Assembly: GCA_029953675.1 (NCBI GenBank)
Contig: JAMWBK010000011.1
Location: 682,001-746,000, forward strand
DNA: 64,000 bases
Source: Rhodosorus marinus
Lineage: Eukaryota; Rhodophyta; Stylonematophyceae; Stylonematales; Stylonemataceae
Direction of reading: 5' to 3'
A program made the translations under genes and the position numbers. Shown here in pieces: positions 10,457 through 21,819 of the stretch. Position 1 is the stretch's first letter, and the number at the start of each line of letters is the position of its first letter. The notes below the pieces were generated by a model. The model was given only the letters and a program-made list of their open reading frames with translations, did not search any database and was not told the DNA's origin.

Positions 10457-12575
10457 GTCTATATTTAATGAAAACAGTAACTATTTTGTCCGTTCAATCT
10501 TTGAAGGGAAACGAGCATTGGATTCCTTCCCCGCCTTGGTTATGGCTTGGTATCTGTAACTGGCCCGTGGTCCATGTTGACATCAGACTGGCGATCGCTT
10601 TCGATTTGGCAGGACTCGGAGCTAGCCCCCCAGTGGACCGGTTTCGCCGTAGATGTGCGGTGCTGAGGGAAGTCTTGTAGCTGGTGGTCGCGGATCATGA
10701 GCTTGCTCTTCATCAGTAGCGATCACGTTGATGAATGTAGGAACTCACCAACGTAAAACATCAAGACTAGTAGTCCGTACCTTCCTTCCCGGCAACGTGA
10801 GCGCTACATCGACTGATGGAGAGCAAGCTCCTGAGTCCCAACCACCAGCTAGCATAGCTTACGCTGGATGAATGCTGTCGAGAGCACAACGGTCTCAAGT
10901 TGCAGGTATCAGAAATGCTCCTCATCACATGATCTGAGCACTTGTCCGTCCGGGCGTACGGCGGGTGGAATCATAGTAGACCTCCTACATAACCGATGTT
11001 CCGTAAATTTTCAGCGAGGCAAATCCCATGTGAGTTTCTAATACGCTGTGGAGTGACCATCCTCAAATCGAGCTCCCGCTTGGAGAGCATCCCAGAAACA
11101 GCTCAATCCCTCCGCACCTATCAATGAACAGGGTTGCGGGGGGTGAGCGTTTCCTCTGACACTTCAGCAAAAATGACTGCACTGGACAATGGACTCTGGG
11201 TGTATCCTCTGGCGCACAGCTAAGCCTGGTGTGCCACTACCACAAGAAAGCTGCCAAGGACGCAAGCCCAGTCTCGGTGCTAATCTGGCAGGTACCTTCC
11301 GAAAACACAAACCAACAAATCGAAGCCATGGCGAGTAATTAGTATCTAATAGTACAACACCGCAAATGTACTAACACACACTCCACATCAGAACAATCAT
11401 TTTTACACCTTAATGACTGAGACGCGTTTCTCCCAGGCTTCAAATTCTATGCAATATTTGACCAGAGCGGTTCTGATCCTGCAAATTTTGCTCTAAATCG
11501 ACAACTAAAACCAAAACTGTTCTACCTTCCACCAGGTGCTGCATGACGAACCCAAACGGAGGTGATGGATAGTCTTGTGCGGCCCCAATCCTTCTGGCAA
11601 AGAAGACCTTGGCGAAGTTCGGTCAACACCTTCGATCCTTGGCGCTGTAGGTGCCACTCGCACTGTCCAAGATATTCAGGCTATCCATCCGGTCTCCGTT
11701 TTCTGCTCTTCGATATCAGTGTAGCAAGGCCCCTACGATGATGCCCTTCTACAACGCACTGCTGCTAGGCCGGGCGTCGCCGCTAACGCCGCTGGTCTTT
11801 GGAAGATCCGTAAGTATGACGGAGTCCTCCGGCGCTCGAGCAGGTTTTTCCCGATCGCGCTGGAAGCGTATGGACGGCTGAGCGAGACCACGATGGCCGT
11901 TGTCTGATTCCTCACCCAGCATTTGGATATCAGTTTTTCCCCTATTTCAACAATGGCGTCCCGAACCTGAATCTTAGAAATACAATGAACAAAGTTTTGC
12001 TTTACTTCTTGCACTACAAGCCTCCAATCGGGTAGGCTGATTCCCAGAAAAACTCAAAAGCCAACAGCGATCAACAGAGCCTTTCCACTCACAACTCTCT
12101 CAAGTCCCAAGAGTTCTATTTGTTTACGTTTTTGTAAAGACCATTTTCCCAAAAGTCCTCTTTGCTCTGTTTTTTTGAATATGAGTCAATACCATTTATT
12201 GATGAATTCGATGCCACACTTAAGAGGACAGCCTGTTAGCGGCCATCCACTTGAAACGAAGCAAGTGAAGCTGTCTCCCCGAAAGCTGTGCAAGAGCAAC
12301 TCGTTGTTTGGGATTGGTCTTCCTCCCAGTGACTGTCTTGGCCCGGTGAGGCTCCTGGTCATTCAGTGGCCCTGCACAAAGCGCGCTAAAGGCGAGCTAA
12401 GTGCCGGGCTTTGAGCTGACCTCCACGACATTGGAGACATCAGGATCTGGACGTGCTGTGAAGTTCCAAGACAGCATCCAGACGAGCCGGTTGGAATCGG
12501 CGATGTGGCCTGTACTGTGGGCCAATTGGGCATCAAAACCGTTGAAATCTGCGCTACCAAATACGGCATGCCCCA
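10457..12575. other. Intergenic region after the formin gene
   Basis: No gene could be supported over about 2 kb. Plus-strand frames at 11651-11881 and 12175-12414 are short and resemble nothing known. The first 100 bases should hold the formin 3' end. Confidence 0.45.
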
Positions 12576-13100
12576 GGCCAGCTAGCCATATCACCGATTC
12601 CAACCGGCACGTCCAGCTCCTGATACCCCAACCCCAATTACTGATGCTGGGGGTTTGGTTGCACAAGGAGGTGAGGAGCTTGTGGCAGGGCCTCGTGAAA
12701 AAAAAAGCTTTTCCATCTTCATAAACGAATTTCACCCCAATAATTCATTTCCAATGGGACATTCAATTGATTTTCATCACACGAATTTCAATATATTGCA
12801 TTTTAGTAGTACTAAAGCATATAATCATGGGACAACAATTAAATGAATATACCAAACAAGTCTACAATGGGGCCAGTCCCATTGCTCAAGTGTACCATGC
12901 TGTGTCCCAAAATCGAGGGTGACCTAACATCAACATTTTTATCATTATCGAATTGGAATATGCCTTTCCATAGGGGCATCGCCAATTGTCCCATATTCCC
13001 GTCCCCGCTCACCTTAGATATGACCATCCCACGTCGCGAAAGCCCCGCGGCCTGCTAGACATATCACCATACCAACCGTCACACGTCCACAGATCCTGAT
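12576..13100 (+). repeat. Diverged direct repeat pair of about 50 bp
   Basis: A segment at 12576-12624 recurs in the same orientation at 13049-13100 with roughly three quarters of positions shared. Common blocks include CATATCACC, CCAACCG and the terminal TCCTGAT. The copies flank a small GGGAC-ended element and the second abuts the 0.6-kb dispersed repeat, so this is a composite repeat zone. Confidence 0.6.
12827..12994. mobile_element. Possible MITE-like element with TGGGACAA ends
   Basis: The left end reads TGGGACAA at 12828 and the right end is its reverse complement (TTGTCCCA at 12987-12994), enclosing about 150 bp of AT-rich DNA with no coding capacity. Similar GGGAC/GTCCC termini occur near 6000-6110, 15940 and 26974-27062. 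No clear target-site duplication was found, so it is a candidate only. Confidence 0.35.
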
Positions 13101-13688
13101 GGTTGTCATCTCCGTGCGAAAACAAAAAAAATTGTCCGTTTGCATCCCCGATAAATATCAGACCGTCCGATAAAACGTATAACGGACCTGCATTTCGAAA
13201 TAAAATTGTTTACATCTTAGAAGCTCCCGTTCGCTATAAGTTTTTCAAACCTGAATAAAAAATAAATAAACTTCATCATCCGATACCGACCGATTACCGT
13301 CCGATATCTTCTGACCACATGGCGGAATGTGGGTCATACTTCAAGTCCTTGCCAACCTCAATCCAAAGTTATGACAGCCTGTCTATTTAATTCATTGCAT
13401 GGTAGCGACAGCTTCGCAGGACAAAAAGGAATTATATAATTCATGATATGAGAGGAGAGCTTCGCGTACAAACAAAGAAGTAATCCTGATTCAACAGCTG
13501 GAGATGATTGATTATCACGCTAACGTTGATTGAATATCGGACGATTTATCGGACGGGAGATCGGATCTGTTTATTTAAAGCATTTCAATGAGGCACGAGA
13601 TAAGTTTCTACTGCTTTCTAATATTCTATCGACTTGAAAATATATCTGACGCGTCCGATAAATGTTATCGGACAGACTATGACAGCCC
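13101..13688 (-). mobile_element. Dispersed 0.6-kb repeat, copy A (non-autonomous element)
   Basis: Read on the minus strand this aligns with 48503-49123 on the plus strand: an end block with CTGTCCGATAA, a TTATCGGACGCGTC hairpin arm, then an internal block containing ATATTCAATCAAC and AATCAATCATCTCC followed by a GGATTACTT stretch. Both ends carry a GG(T/C)TGTCAT-like inverted terminus, and subterminal (T)TATCGGAC motifs recur. No open frame of meaning lies inside. These traits suggest an old non-autonomous DNA transposon; the family is not one I recognise. Confidence 0.65.
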
Positions 13689-13719
13689 CAAGCGAAAAGT
13701 AATATGAATTATATAGTAG

Positions 13720-14806
13720 ATTTTTTTCTCAGGTTTTGGTAAGATTTGGTGGGGGGTGTTCTTGTCGGAAACAAAAACGAGAGAGAGAGAGGGGTTCTTC
13801 TTCTTTCTGCTTTGGGAGGTGTTTGCGGACCACAAAAAAATGAATGTTTAGACGGAAAAGGAAGGGGAAAACGAGATCCATTGAATTAATGTAATTTATT
13901 TGTAAAAAATAGGTACGGACTTTTGGTCCCAAAATAAGAAAAAGTTTATGGAAGGTGAGAAAAAAATTATATATATATATATCTTCGAATATTTATATAA
14001 GGGTGGGTGGGATAACTCGTCCACCTCTTTTCCTTGATTCTGAGGAAGGGGGGTAATCGAACTCACGACATGAGCTGAATTCTCGTTCCGAGTGGAAGGT
14101 GAAAATAAAGGGGATTGTAATAAAAACAAAATGAGAAATATATTTTTAAAGCATAAGTTCACCCCTTATTAAATCAACCAAAACTTAAAAAGAAGTATTT
14201 TTAGTAGGGGGATGTAGTCTAGTCTACCTTGTCTATGTGTTTGTTTGTGCCGGCGCTGATAGGAGAGGGGGGTGATGAATCAAATTAGGAAAAAAGGGCT
14301 GCGCCTCGGTGAACCGAAAAAAACTAATGTGCTCTTGGGAGGGGGTGGTGTTGTTGGGCTTTTGGTAGAAGCGAGAAAATCCGTTTTCGGAAAGAGGTAG
14401 TTTCTTTGCATTGAGCTTTCGCTTGTGAGGAAAGGAGAAGGCTTGTGGGGGGAGACAGAGGGGGGGTGAACCGGTTGGCAGGGCGTGTGTCAAAAGATTT
14501 TGGTTTGTGTGCTATGGAAGGAGAACAGGACGAGTTTAGTTTCTGAAGAGCTGTGGCAGGTTGGTTTGGGGCTGTTATGACTTTTTAGCGTTTAGCGAAT
14601 TTTGGTAGGCCTTGCTGGTAGAGCGGTTGAAGTGTATTTTTTTGTTTTGGGGGCTGTGTGGGGGAAAAGGTGAAGTGAGATATTATAGCTGGGCGGGGTT
14701 TGAGTGGTTGCGGGGGGGAAGGTGTGTAGAGGGGGCGGGTGGGTGTAGGTAAGGTGTAGGTGGAGGGGAAGATGAAGGTATTGGGTTTGCGGTGGGGATT
14801 GCAAGG
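13720..14806 (+). other. Long C-poor, G/T/A-rich leader of the 14807 gene
   Basis: Composition changes sharply near 13720. From there to the ATG at 14807 the plus strand is strongly depleted in C, with long G and T runs, and nearly C-free between about 14630 and 14800. Antisense frames here (proline-rich on the minus strand) are by-products of that skew. I read it as promoter plus 5' untranslated region. Confidence 0.5.
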
Positions 14807-15286
14807 ATGAACAAGATTGAGATGTGCTTTGAGAACGTTGCCTGGGACAAATCGACGGGGTTTGTGGAGCATGGTGTGGTCGGGTCGATGAAGCCGCGGG
14901 CGCCGGAGGCGTTTGAGGAGAGAGGGATGTCGGTTGTCTCTCACGAGCAGATTGAGAACAATGCGATGCTGGAGGAGGCGGAGTTTTGGGGGGAGAGGGA
15001 GATCAGGGCACATGTGGCTTCTCTAGAAGCGGACAAGGAGAAGAGAACTGGGCGGAAGAGGTTGAGGACGACGGCCGAGCTCCATGACGACGTACGTCTT
15101 GTGCTCAAGCTGAGCAGGGCAGCGGATTTGATGGTCCGTAGGACCGTGGAGAGGAAAGCCGTGTTGGCTAGAAAAGCAGAGATCGCGGAATTCCACCAGG
15201 AAACAAAGCTCTTCTCGAGTCCAGTGCTGCATGCTACTGATAACCACCAAGACCCTGCCGATTCAATCGTAGGATTCCCCTTCTAA
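14807..15286 (+). CDS. Hypothetical charged helical protein, 159 residues
   Basis: The ATG at 14807 (MNKIEMCFENVAWDKS) opens a single-exon frame to 15286. The in-frame GTG at 14792 is less likely. The protein is highly charged and probably mostly helical, with an Arg/Lys/Glu-rich middle (EKRTGRKRLRTTAELHDDV) and a second basic helix (LMVRRTVERKAVLARKAE). No signal peptide, membrane segment or known domain is visible. It is supported by length, GC-rich codon use like the flanking housekeeping genes, and a leader of the same G/T-rich type as other genes. No function is proposed; a nuclear or nucleolar role is only a guess from its charge. Confidence 0.6.
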   Translation: MNKIEMCFENVAWDKSTGFVEHGVVGSMKPRAPEAFEERGMSVVSHEQIENNAMLEEAEFWGEREIRAHVASLEADKEKRTGRKRLRTTAELHDDVRLVLKLSRAADLMVRRTVERKAVLARKAEIAEFHQETKLFSSPVLHATDNHQDPADSIVGFPF

Positions 15287-18200
15287 CTGTTTAACGTGCG
15301 GACGCGCGGTGGGAAAAACAAGGGGGTTGTTTTGGGGGGTGGGGAAGTTGACATAAGCTCATGGCCTTCCTACTCTGCCACCAAGCGGAGAGAGAATTCC
15401 AGCCAAGCACGATTTTTTTCTTAAGTAAAGACTAATATCTCAACTGCAAGAGCCGTAGCGTGAGTCCAAGGCTACTATCAAAAAGCGGGTACCCACACAC
15501 CTATCGGCAGCTGGCGCGTCCTTACTTTTTCTGAAGGTGGAACAGTTGGCTAAGGAGGTTGATCGTTTACGCAAACATCTATGCCCATCTGTACGACGAT
15601 CCTGAAGAACCCCTGCAGCGTGGAATTCAGGAGCGATTTTCCCTTCCCAAGCTCCGCAGGTACGCTTTACAGACCGCTTTGGAAGCAGAAATCCATAAAT
15701 GGAAGTATTGACCTTCCAAAAGCGCGAGTTAGGCGAACACGCTTTCACTTGCTCTCTCGGAATGGAAGGAGAAGCCCGATGCAGCTCAAAGCTGGTGAAT
15801 ATAATGTTGCCATGTCGCTGACGCGAACGGAAAGAGCGATGAACTTAATGCGTCGAAAGGATTATTTTTTTGCAAGACTTTAAGAGGTGGATAACTATAA
15901 ACAGAAAGTCGCTAGAGTAATCCCAAACGTAGCAAAGAGACTGTCCCATCTAGTCCGTACTGTGTCCTTACTGTGGACTTGAGAGGCTTTACGAAGTGGA
16001 TTTTCGTCTAGTAAAGCACCCTTAGTTCATCATTCATCGAGAACCGACAACCAAAAAAGGTCGTCAAAATCATTGCTCACCGAGCATTGGCATAACAATG
16101 TGTCAGAACTATCTCGAAGAGAGCGTCGGTTGGAATTTATGCACCAGGGGTACGGGCATCGACTGGGATCTGTCTACTCTGCGAAGCAAATTTTGTCTCT
16201 GAATGATCCATTTCATTCTTTCACAGGCTGCTTCTGCGAGAACTAGACGTACCCATGGGTAGAGTCGTTGCAGGATGATTAACTGGTGCCTATGGATAGC
16301 CTCGAGTCACGCGGTTTACTTGGGAGACAATATCAAAACCTTCCAAACTTTTCAGTCAACGGCAACAAGAACTTTCGGAATAAAAACTCATCATCAATCA
16401 AGTTTCGGGAGTTGAAGAGGTGTACGAGGTGTACGAAAGATATTTGTACCTTCTTGGCTCGGTATTGTCCCAAAGCGTACATAAGATTGATACCGTTTTG
16501 CCGGGTCTTGACAACAAGCATTCAAGGTACTGATATCTCGTCAGGAGTCCACATAAGTCCAACATTTTCTGTATTGATTTGAAGATGCGTTGAGTATAGG
16601 TTGGGACTAGTCCTCAAAGTTGAGCACCAACGCTTGTAAACAGTTGCATCGTTTGCGGATGGAGCGAGCCACACCTGCCTGTGATCGGAGCAGAACTCCA
16701 GCGGGCGAGATGCCAACTATTCGGTCGTCACCTCCAGACAACCCGACTAGTCAACCGGGAAATCCTCGACGTCGCGGTCACGCGCGACTGAGTATATTTT
16801 TATTCCATCCCTATCGACACAAGAAGCTACGTGCAAAACCACACCCGGAGGCTACAACGGGAGCACACGAGGCTAGTACGAAATCACACGCCTACCGACG
16901 CCTGAGATGCAGGCTAAACTGTGTCTGTTCCGTTATTGCGTAAAATTGCGCCTCGATTGCCTCTCCGCACCCTGGCACTGCCATACGGTGCAACTCTAGC
17001 AGCAGAAGCAGACCGCGTCTCGCTGCTAGAGCTCGACAAACTTTGCGGCTCGCTCCTGGAAGTTCAAGGACTCTCGTAAGCCGAAAAAAACGCGCTCTAG
17101 GCGCAGACCCAACCCCCTGCCGATGGGTGGAGCAGGCCTGGCAATGCGCGCTGGCGATTCAACTTCTTCCCCTTTTCAGTAGCTGGCGACAGACACTAGA
17201 GCATAACTGGACGGAATCTAGCTATCTAGAGGAGCTACTCAATTCCTACACGACAACAAACCTGAACCAGCCAAAAGGTTCGTCATCGGAGAGTTCACAC
17301 GAGTCCCGGGTTGACGTGGACGACCGATGCACATCAGAGACAACCCTGATTCAAGCTCAGCACAGACAAGGACTACACGCTTGAGGTCACATCATAAGCC
17401 TCGGAGTTGGCCTTCATCAATTACGTTGAGTACCTTCACGATTTTGGTAACCCCGCCAACCTACTGGACAGCTTCCTCCAACGCTAGTGCAACACTATCC
17501 CCACCCAAAATCTCCTACTCAGACCAAAGCCCATCGAAGCCTCCCGAGAAGAAGAAAAACAGAACGTTTTCTCAATCCAATTCAACAAACAATCAACAAA
17601 ACGTAATTATTTATTTATTATTACGAATACATCTCCAAATTATACAATTTATGCATATATATTCAGTCAATACATAGTAATAATCTTGAATAAATTCGAT
17701 CATCAGTCAAGAACGTTCCTGACGGATGTCAGCTGAAGCGTATCTGTCAAAAGTCCTCTGTCAACACCAAGAGGATGAATTACGATAAAATACGGACACT
17801 TTGGGGAGGCCCTACTAGTTCGTGTTTTCGTTTAGAATGAATTTTTTGACAAGCACAAGCGTGAGACGCTACGTACATCGATGGGAGCGTGTTTTAGAAC
17901 AGAAGCTCTTTTTTGTAAATTTAGAGTAGCTTTCTTATCCGCTTTTTTTTGGTGGAGAAATCCTAAATACTGTCGATATTTTATTAATAATCGAAGTGGG
18001 GGGTTTCTTTTTGATCCACGTATGACGAGATTTTGTCCTTGTTGGGGCATATCGCTGGGAGTACTTGCAAAGGTTGGGTTGCTAAGGGGCGGCAAACGGC
18101 TGCGAATCTATGGAATGTGGTCAAGAAGCTTTATCAGCTCATCTTTTGTTGCTGACATGTGCTGAGTCCAACCCCCCATATTCAGAGGGCGACAAGAAAA

Positions 18201-18599
18201 AGTATCGACCACAATTGCCCGACACGAATTGTCCGCTAAAAGTACGTGTACAGAAAAAAAAAACATAGCATTCAAAGCCGAGCATGTTTTCGTCGAAAAA
18301 AAGGATGTTATAGAACACATTTCTCTTTAATATAGCAAAGCAGCTTATTTTACCCCTGAAAATAGAAATACTATTGCCACAAGTTCTAGAATGGTTCTTA
18401 ATCACGGTGACGCACAAAACCGCCGTTCTTTCCATTTTGCCCAGATTTTTTGTCGACAAAGTTTTTTTCACGGAGAAGAACAACGGAGCTATCAATTTCT
18501 GGCCCTGAGCAGGCGCGTGCCGCCATGACGTTAGATGCCTCGCCCCCCCTCCCGTAGCAAGCCTCTCGCCCGCTTGACCTCGCCCTGTCCGTCGGCCGT
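15287..18599. other. 3.3-kb intergenic region, nothing recognised
   Basis: Frames at 15581-15883, 16620-16943 and 17043-17677 resemble no family and have no splice or promoter support. A GTCCC repeat fragment lies near 15943 and a perfect hairpin at 16994-17031. Bases 17590-17700 and 17900-18400 are AT-rich. Confidence 0.45.
16994..17031. repeat. Perfect 10-bp inverted repeat (hairpin)
   Basis: CTCTAGCAGC at 16994-17003 is matched by its reverse complement GCTGCTAGAG at 17022-17031 with an 18-nt loop. It has no T tract after it and no neighbouring gene, so its role is unknown; it may be chance or a repeat remnant. Confidence 0.4.
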
Positions 18600-19834
18600 T
18601 CTGATAACTGCGGTTGGAGGACGCTCGCTTGACTCAAAACATTAGAACAAAAGGAATGGGTGAAACAGAACACTACCACACCCCACGCTCTCTTTCCCCT
18701 CCTTGGATCTCCACTCACATACAAGCCAAAAGAAAGACGAGTCCCCACACACAAAAAACACCAATCACTCACAAAGTCAAAAAAATTTCCACTGAGCAGG
18801 AAACAATTGTGCCTAGACAACCAAATCCTACATATTTAAAGTAATAAACAATATCTCTTGTTTACCGTACTCAGAATATCTTCAACTCCAAAAACATCCA
18901 AAAATACTCATAGGCACCATAAAATGTACATAGTCCAACCCTCTCCTCCCTCCATCACAATACGAAACAAAAATTTACGTTGAGACACGAAATGCTAAAA
19001 GATTACACCTACAAATCAACCATCAAGAACTGACACAAAACACGCCCCACTGACTAACCAGCTCTCTTCCCCTCTCTTTCTTCCCCTTCGCCCTTTTTTA
19101 AATCATTTTTTGGTGTATTTGTCATCCACACAACAAAAAGGCTGTTCAGCGTCTCCTTTCATGATGTGCGACATTGCAGAAGAAAGTAACAAAACGTTTA
19201 ACCCCCCTTATACACGACAGAAACGGATTCTAAATGTGACTGTTGTCCAGGGGTTGAGATATAAAAATATCCTTTTTGATAAACAAAAATGAGGTTCGAT
19301 GTGTTTTCTTTGAACTGATTTGTATTTATCAGGGGGTAATGTGAAATTCATTTGGCTGGAGTCAGGGAGGGGGGGGAGAAGAAACTAATTAATTGGGGTT
19401 GATAGGTGCCGGCCCTTTTTTTCTTGTGAGGAGAAATTTTAATTTTAAGGCTTTTTGGAAATCAGATTTCTCTCCGGTTGTTAAGGTTTGGAGACAAATG
19501 AGATTGGTCGGGGAGGAAGGAGGGAGTAGCGTTGTTATATAGGGACGGAATTCAAGGTGGCGAAAGTTGGGAAAGGGGGAAAGGAGTAAGGTGTGTGATT
19601 GAGGAGGAGTGTACGGAGCTTTCTTTATTTAAAATTGAAGTGCTTGTTGGGAAGTAGGGTTGGATGTTTGGGTCGGGTGGGGATCGTTTTTATACGGCGG
19701 TTGGGGTTTGGAGGTTTGGAGAGTGCATGGGGCCGCATGGTCGTTATTGGTGAGGGGCTTTGCGAGGGAGTTTGGAGATTGTTACTTTTGTTTTAGTTGG
19801 TGTTTTTGGGAGGTTGTTGGATTTTGAACGAGCG
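18600..19834. promoter_or_regulatory. Mirror-image skew region, possible divergent promoter
   Basis: From about 18620 to 19090 the plus strand is A/C-rich and G-poor; from about 19100 to 19834 it is G/T-rich and C-poor. As G/T-rich leaders precede genes on their own strand in this window, the switch near 19100 looks like a bidirectional promoter. The right arm leads to the small gene at 19835. The left arm would lead to a minus-strand transcript; the only candidate there is a 42-codon frame from the ATG at 18525. Confidence 0.4.
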
Positions 19835-20074
19835 ATGTTTGAGTCGCCACTGCCCGCGGTGTTCGCGCGCCGGTCTGAGGAGTCGGGGACGGAGAGTCCG
19901 TCGCTTTTTCACATGTTGTCCTGGACTAACTTAACTCCCTCGGTGGCGGAGCCGGAGGTTGACTTCTACTACGTGTCTTCCATCTCTATTAAGATGGAAG
20001 GGGACAAGAAGAGCAAAGGGCCGAAGAAGCTTTTGAAGAACCTGACGAAAGCTAGAAAGTCAAAGGCACTTTAA
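19835..20074 (+). CDS. Hypothetical small protein, 79 residues
   Basis: The ATG at 19835 (MFESPLPAVFARRSEESG) follows a 700-nt G/T-rich leader and reads to a TAA at 20072. The C-terminal third is very basic (GDKKSKGPKKLLKNLTKA), like a nucleic-acid-binding or nucleolar-targeting tail, while the N-terminal part is neutral and Ser/Pro-rich. No domain is recognised and no signal peptide is present. Evidence for a gene is the leader, the GC-rich codon use and the coherent end; the short length keeps confidence moderate. Confidence 0.5.
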   Translation: MFESPLPAVFARRSEESGTESPSLFHMLSWTNLTPSVAEPEVDFYYVSSISIKMEGDKKSKGPKKLLKNLTKARKSKAL

Positions 20075-21204
20075 GAATATGTGCTTAAGCTTGTTCAACC
20101 GCTTAAGCGGCATGGAAATCTACATTTGTACTGTCCTAGACTACTACATGTGTTCGCCGCTTGTTCATATTGTCTTTAACTCTACGAAAGGTGACTCTCG
20201 CTTTCGGAGGGCACCAAAATTTATTTACGAGAATCATTCAAACTTATAAAAACAAATTAGTCAATGAAGCACAGTAGCCCTTTCTTCGTAAGACACTAGC
20301 CGCGCCTTCTCAGCAACTTCACATATGAAGTCGTTGGGAGCCGTCCGAGGTGCTCATCTAAAGTTGCTATGCACATAAAGCCCGTAGTCGCGTCCTCTTG
20401 TTCGCTCACTCGAACGCGCGTGGGTCCCAAAGGATTGCGAGGGCTCTGATCCGCGTGAGGAGCGTGGGGTGTTTGTATCCGTGCAAAGCCTGTCATCAAA
20501 GTAGCGCAGAGTTGCACGGCAGATCCTCTGCGACAAACACAGCCACTGGTACCGAGCCTTCAACAACGAAAGAGCTCTACCTTGGCTTTCAAACTGCATG
20601 TATCCTTGGCTCGGTCGCGTTTTGTTTGACCTAGTAAGCAAATACCATTCTTCGAAGCTCTGGCATCCCGTAAGAGGAAATCCGAGAAAACAGCACACTT
20701 GTTTACTTTCCTCGAGATTTGCAACCATGAACATCTGGTCATTTCTCGCGACTAGACACCTAAATGGAGAGCTTCATTTTCCAGAAACGGCTTTTGAGAG
20801 CTCGCTCGACGGCGTTCCCATCCAATTCCGAAGGTCCTAGGATAGTCGCACGTGCGGCTCTTCTCTCGAGGCATGCTCAGCTCCGAGTGCCCCCAACAAC
20901 AAGTTTGTGCCGAGATCAAGGCCGAACAGCACTGTCGCCGTTGGAAGACTTTGATAGTTTGAATCTAACAGTATGATCCCTCTGCGAATTGAAAACAGGC
21001 TCAGAACAGGGAGAGAGTCCCATGAGAGTATCTTGGCCGACACTTGAACTATGCGATCACTAAACGGACAAGGCACTTGAGGGGAGTATTTGGAAAGAGG
21101 AGTGCATCTTGCTACGGACGAGCGAACCTCTGCGAATGGATGATCCGCGTTAAGAGGCCAACCAAGCAGCTGCTTTCTTCCTCGAGGGATAAGTTCAAAG
21201 AGCA
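20075..21204. other. Intergenic region upstream of mL54
   Basis: Minus-strand frames at 20354-20734 and 20837-21205 are open but resemble nothing and start on non-ATG codons or lie over the mL54 promoter. No RNA gene or repeat is recognised. Confidence 0.45.
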
Positions 21205-21819
21205 ATGTTGTACAGATGCGGACTCCTCAGCACGTTTCGAAGATCCTTTCCGCGGAGAGGTTTGCATGATGAAAGCCAACCCCCCTTTATCGCCGAAGGT
21301 AGCTGGGGTGACCAGACACCTGAGGGAGTCAACAAGGATGAAGGCGAGAGCGCTGGACAACGGCGTCCTAAGCCAAGTAACTGGGAAGGACTGAACATCT
21401 TCAAGGAAGGCAAGGCACCGGTGGAGAAGCCAGATGACGAGTATCCAGATTGGATTTGGGCTTTGGCGCGTCCGCAGCGGACGCGGACTGAGCTAATGAA
21501 AGAAGCGGAACTTGCGTTTCGACACGGTGGTGAGTATCCAAAGACCAGGGAATCTCAGCGCGTAGAAATAGTTCTTCGCCTCCTGCGGGCCCCGATTTTT
21601 GACGAAGTCTATTCTGACAAGCGAGCCCAAACTTTGCCCGAATCGCTCAACACAGGTGAGGAAGAAGTTAAGAAGAGGCTCACAGAAGCAGAGAGAAGCC
21701 GCTTGTTTAAGATTGCGATCAAGCAAAGGGCACTTCGGCAGCAGCTAACCGCCGGAGAGCCTTCCAAAGGGAACGGAGAAGACGAGACTTCCGTATCGCC
21801 AACTGAAGGATCAAAGTAG
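21205..21819 (+). CDS. MRPL54: Mitochondrial large ribosomal subunit protein mL54
   Basis: Single-exon frame of 204 residues from the ATG at 21205. The N-terminus is Arg-rich and amphipathic (MLYRCGLLSTFRRSFPRRGL), a typical mitochondrial targeting sequence. The family core is GLNIFKEGKAPVEKPDDEYP followed by DWIWAL, matching the mL54 (yeast MRPL37) signature in which a Gly-Leu-Asn block and a Pro-rich linker precede a Tyr-Pro-Asp-Trp motif. A basic helical C-terminus (LFKIAIKQRALRQQL) also fits. The protein is a peripheral part of the mitochondrial large ribosomal subunit. It is longer than many homologs because of an acidic insert before the core and a charged tail. It is nuclear-encoded, with GC-rich codon use like its neighbours. 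Confidence 0.82.
   Translation: MLYRCGLLSTFRRSFPRRGLHDESQPPFIAEGSWGDQTPEGVNKDEGESAGQRRPKPSNWEGLNIFKEGKAPVEKPDDEYPDWIWALARPQRTRTELMKEAELAFRHGGEYPKTRESQRVEIVLRLLRAPIFDEVYSDKRAQTLPESLNTGEEEVKKRLTEAERSRLFKIAIKQRALRQQLTAGEPSKGNGEDETSVSPTEGSK

Noticed and set aside
14585-15013. Proline-rich 142-codon minus-strand frame
   Set aside because: It is the complement of the C-poor, G-rich leader and of the 14807 gene; the proline content comes from base skew.
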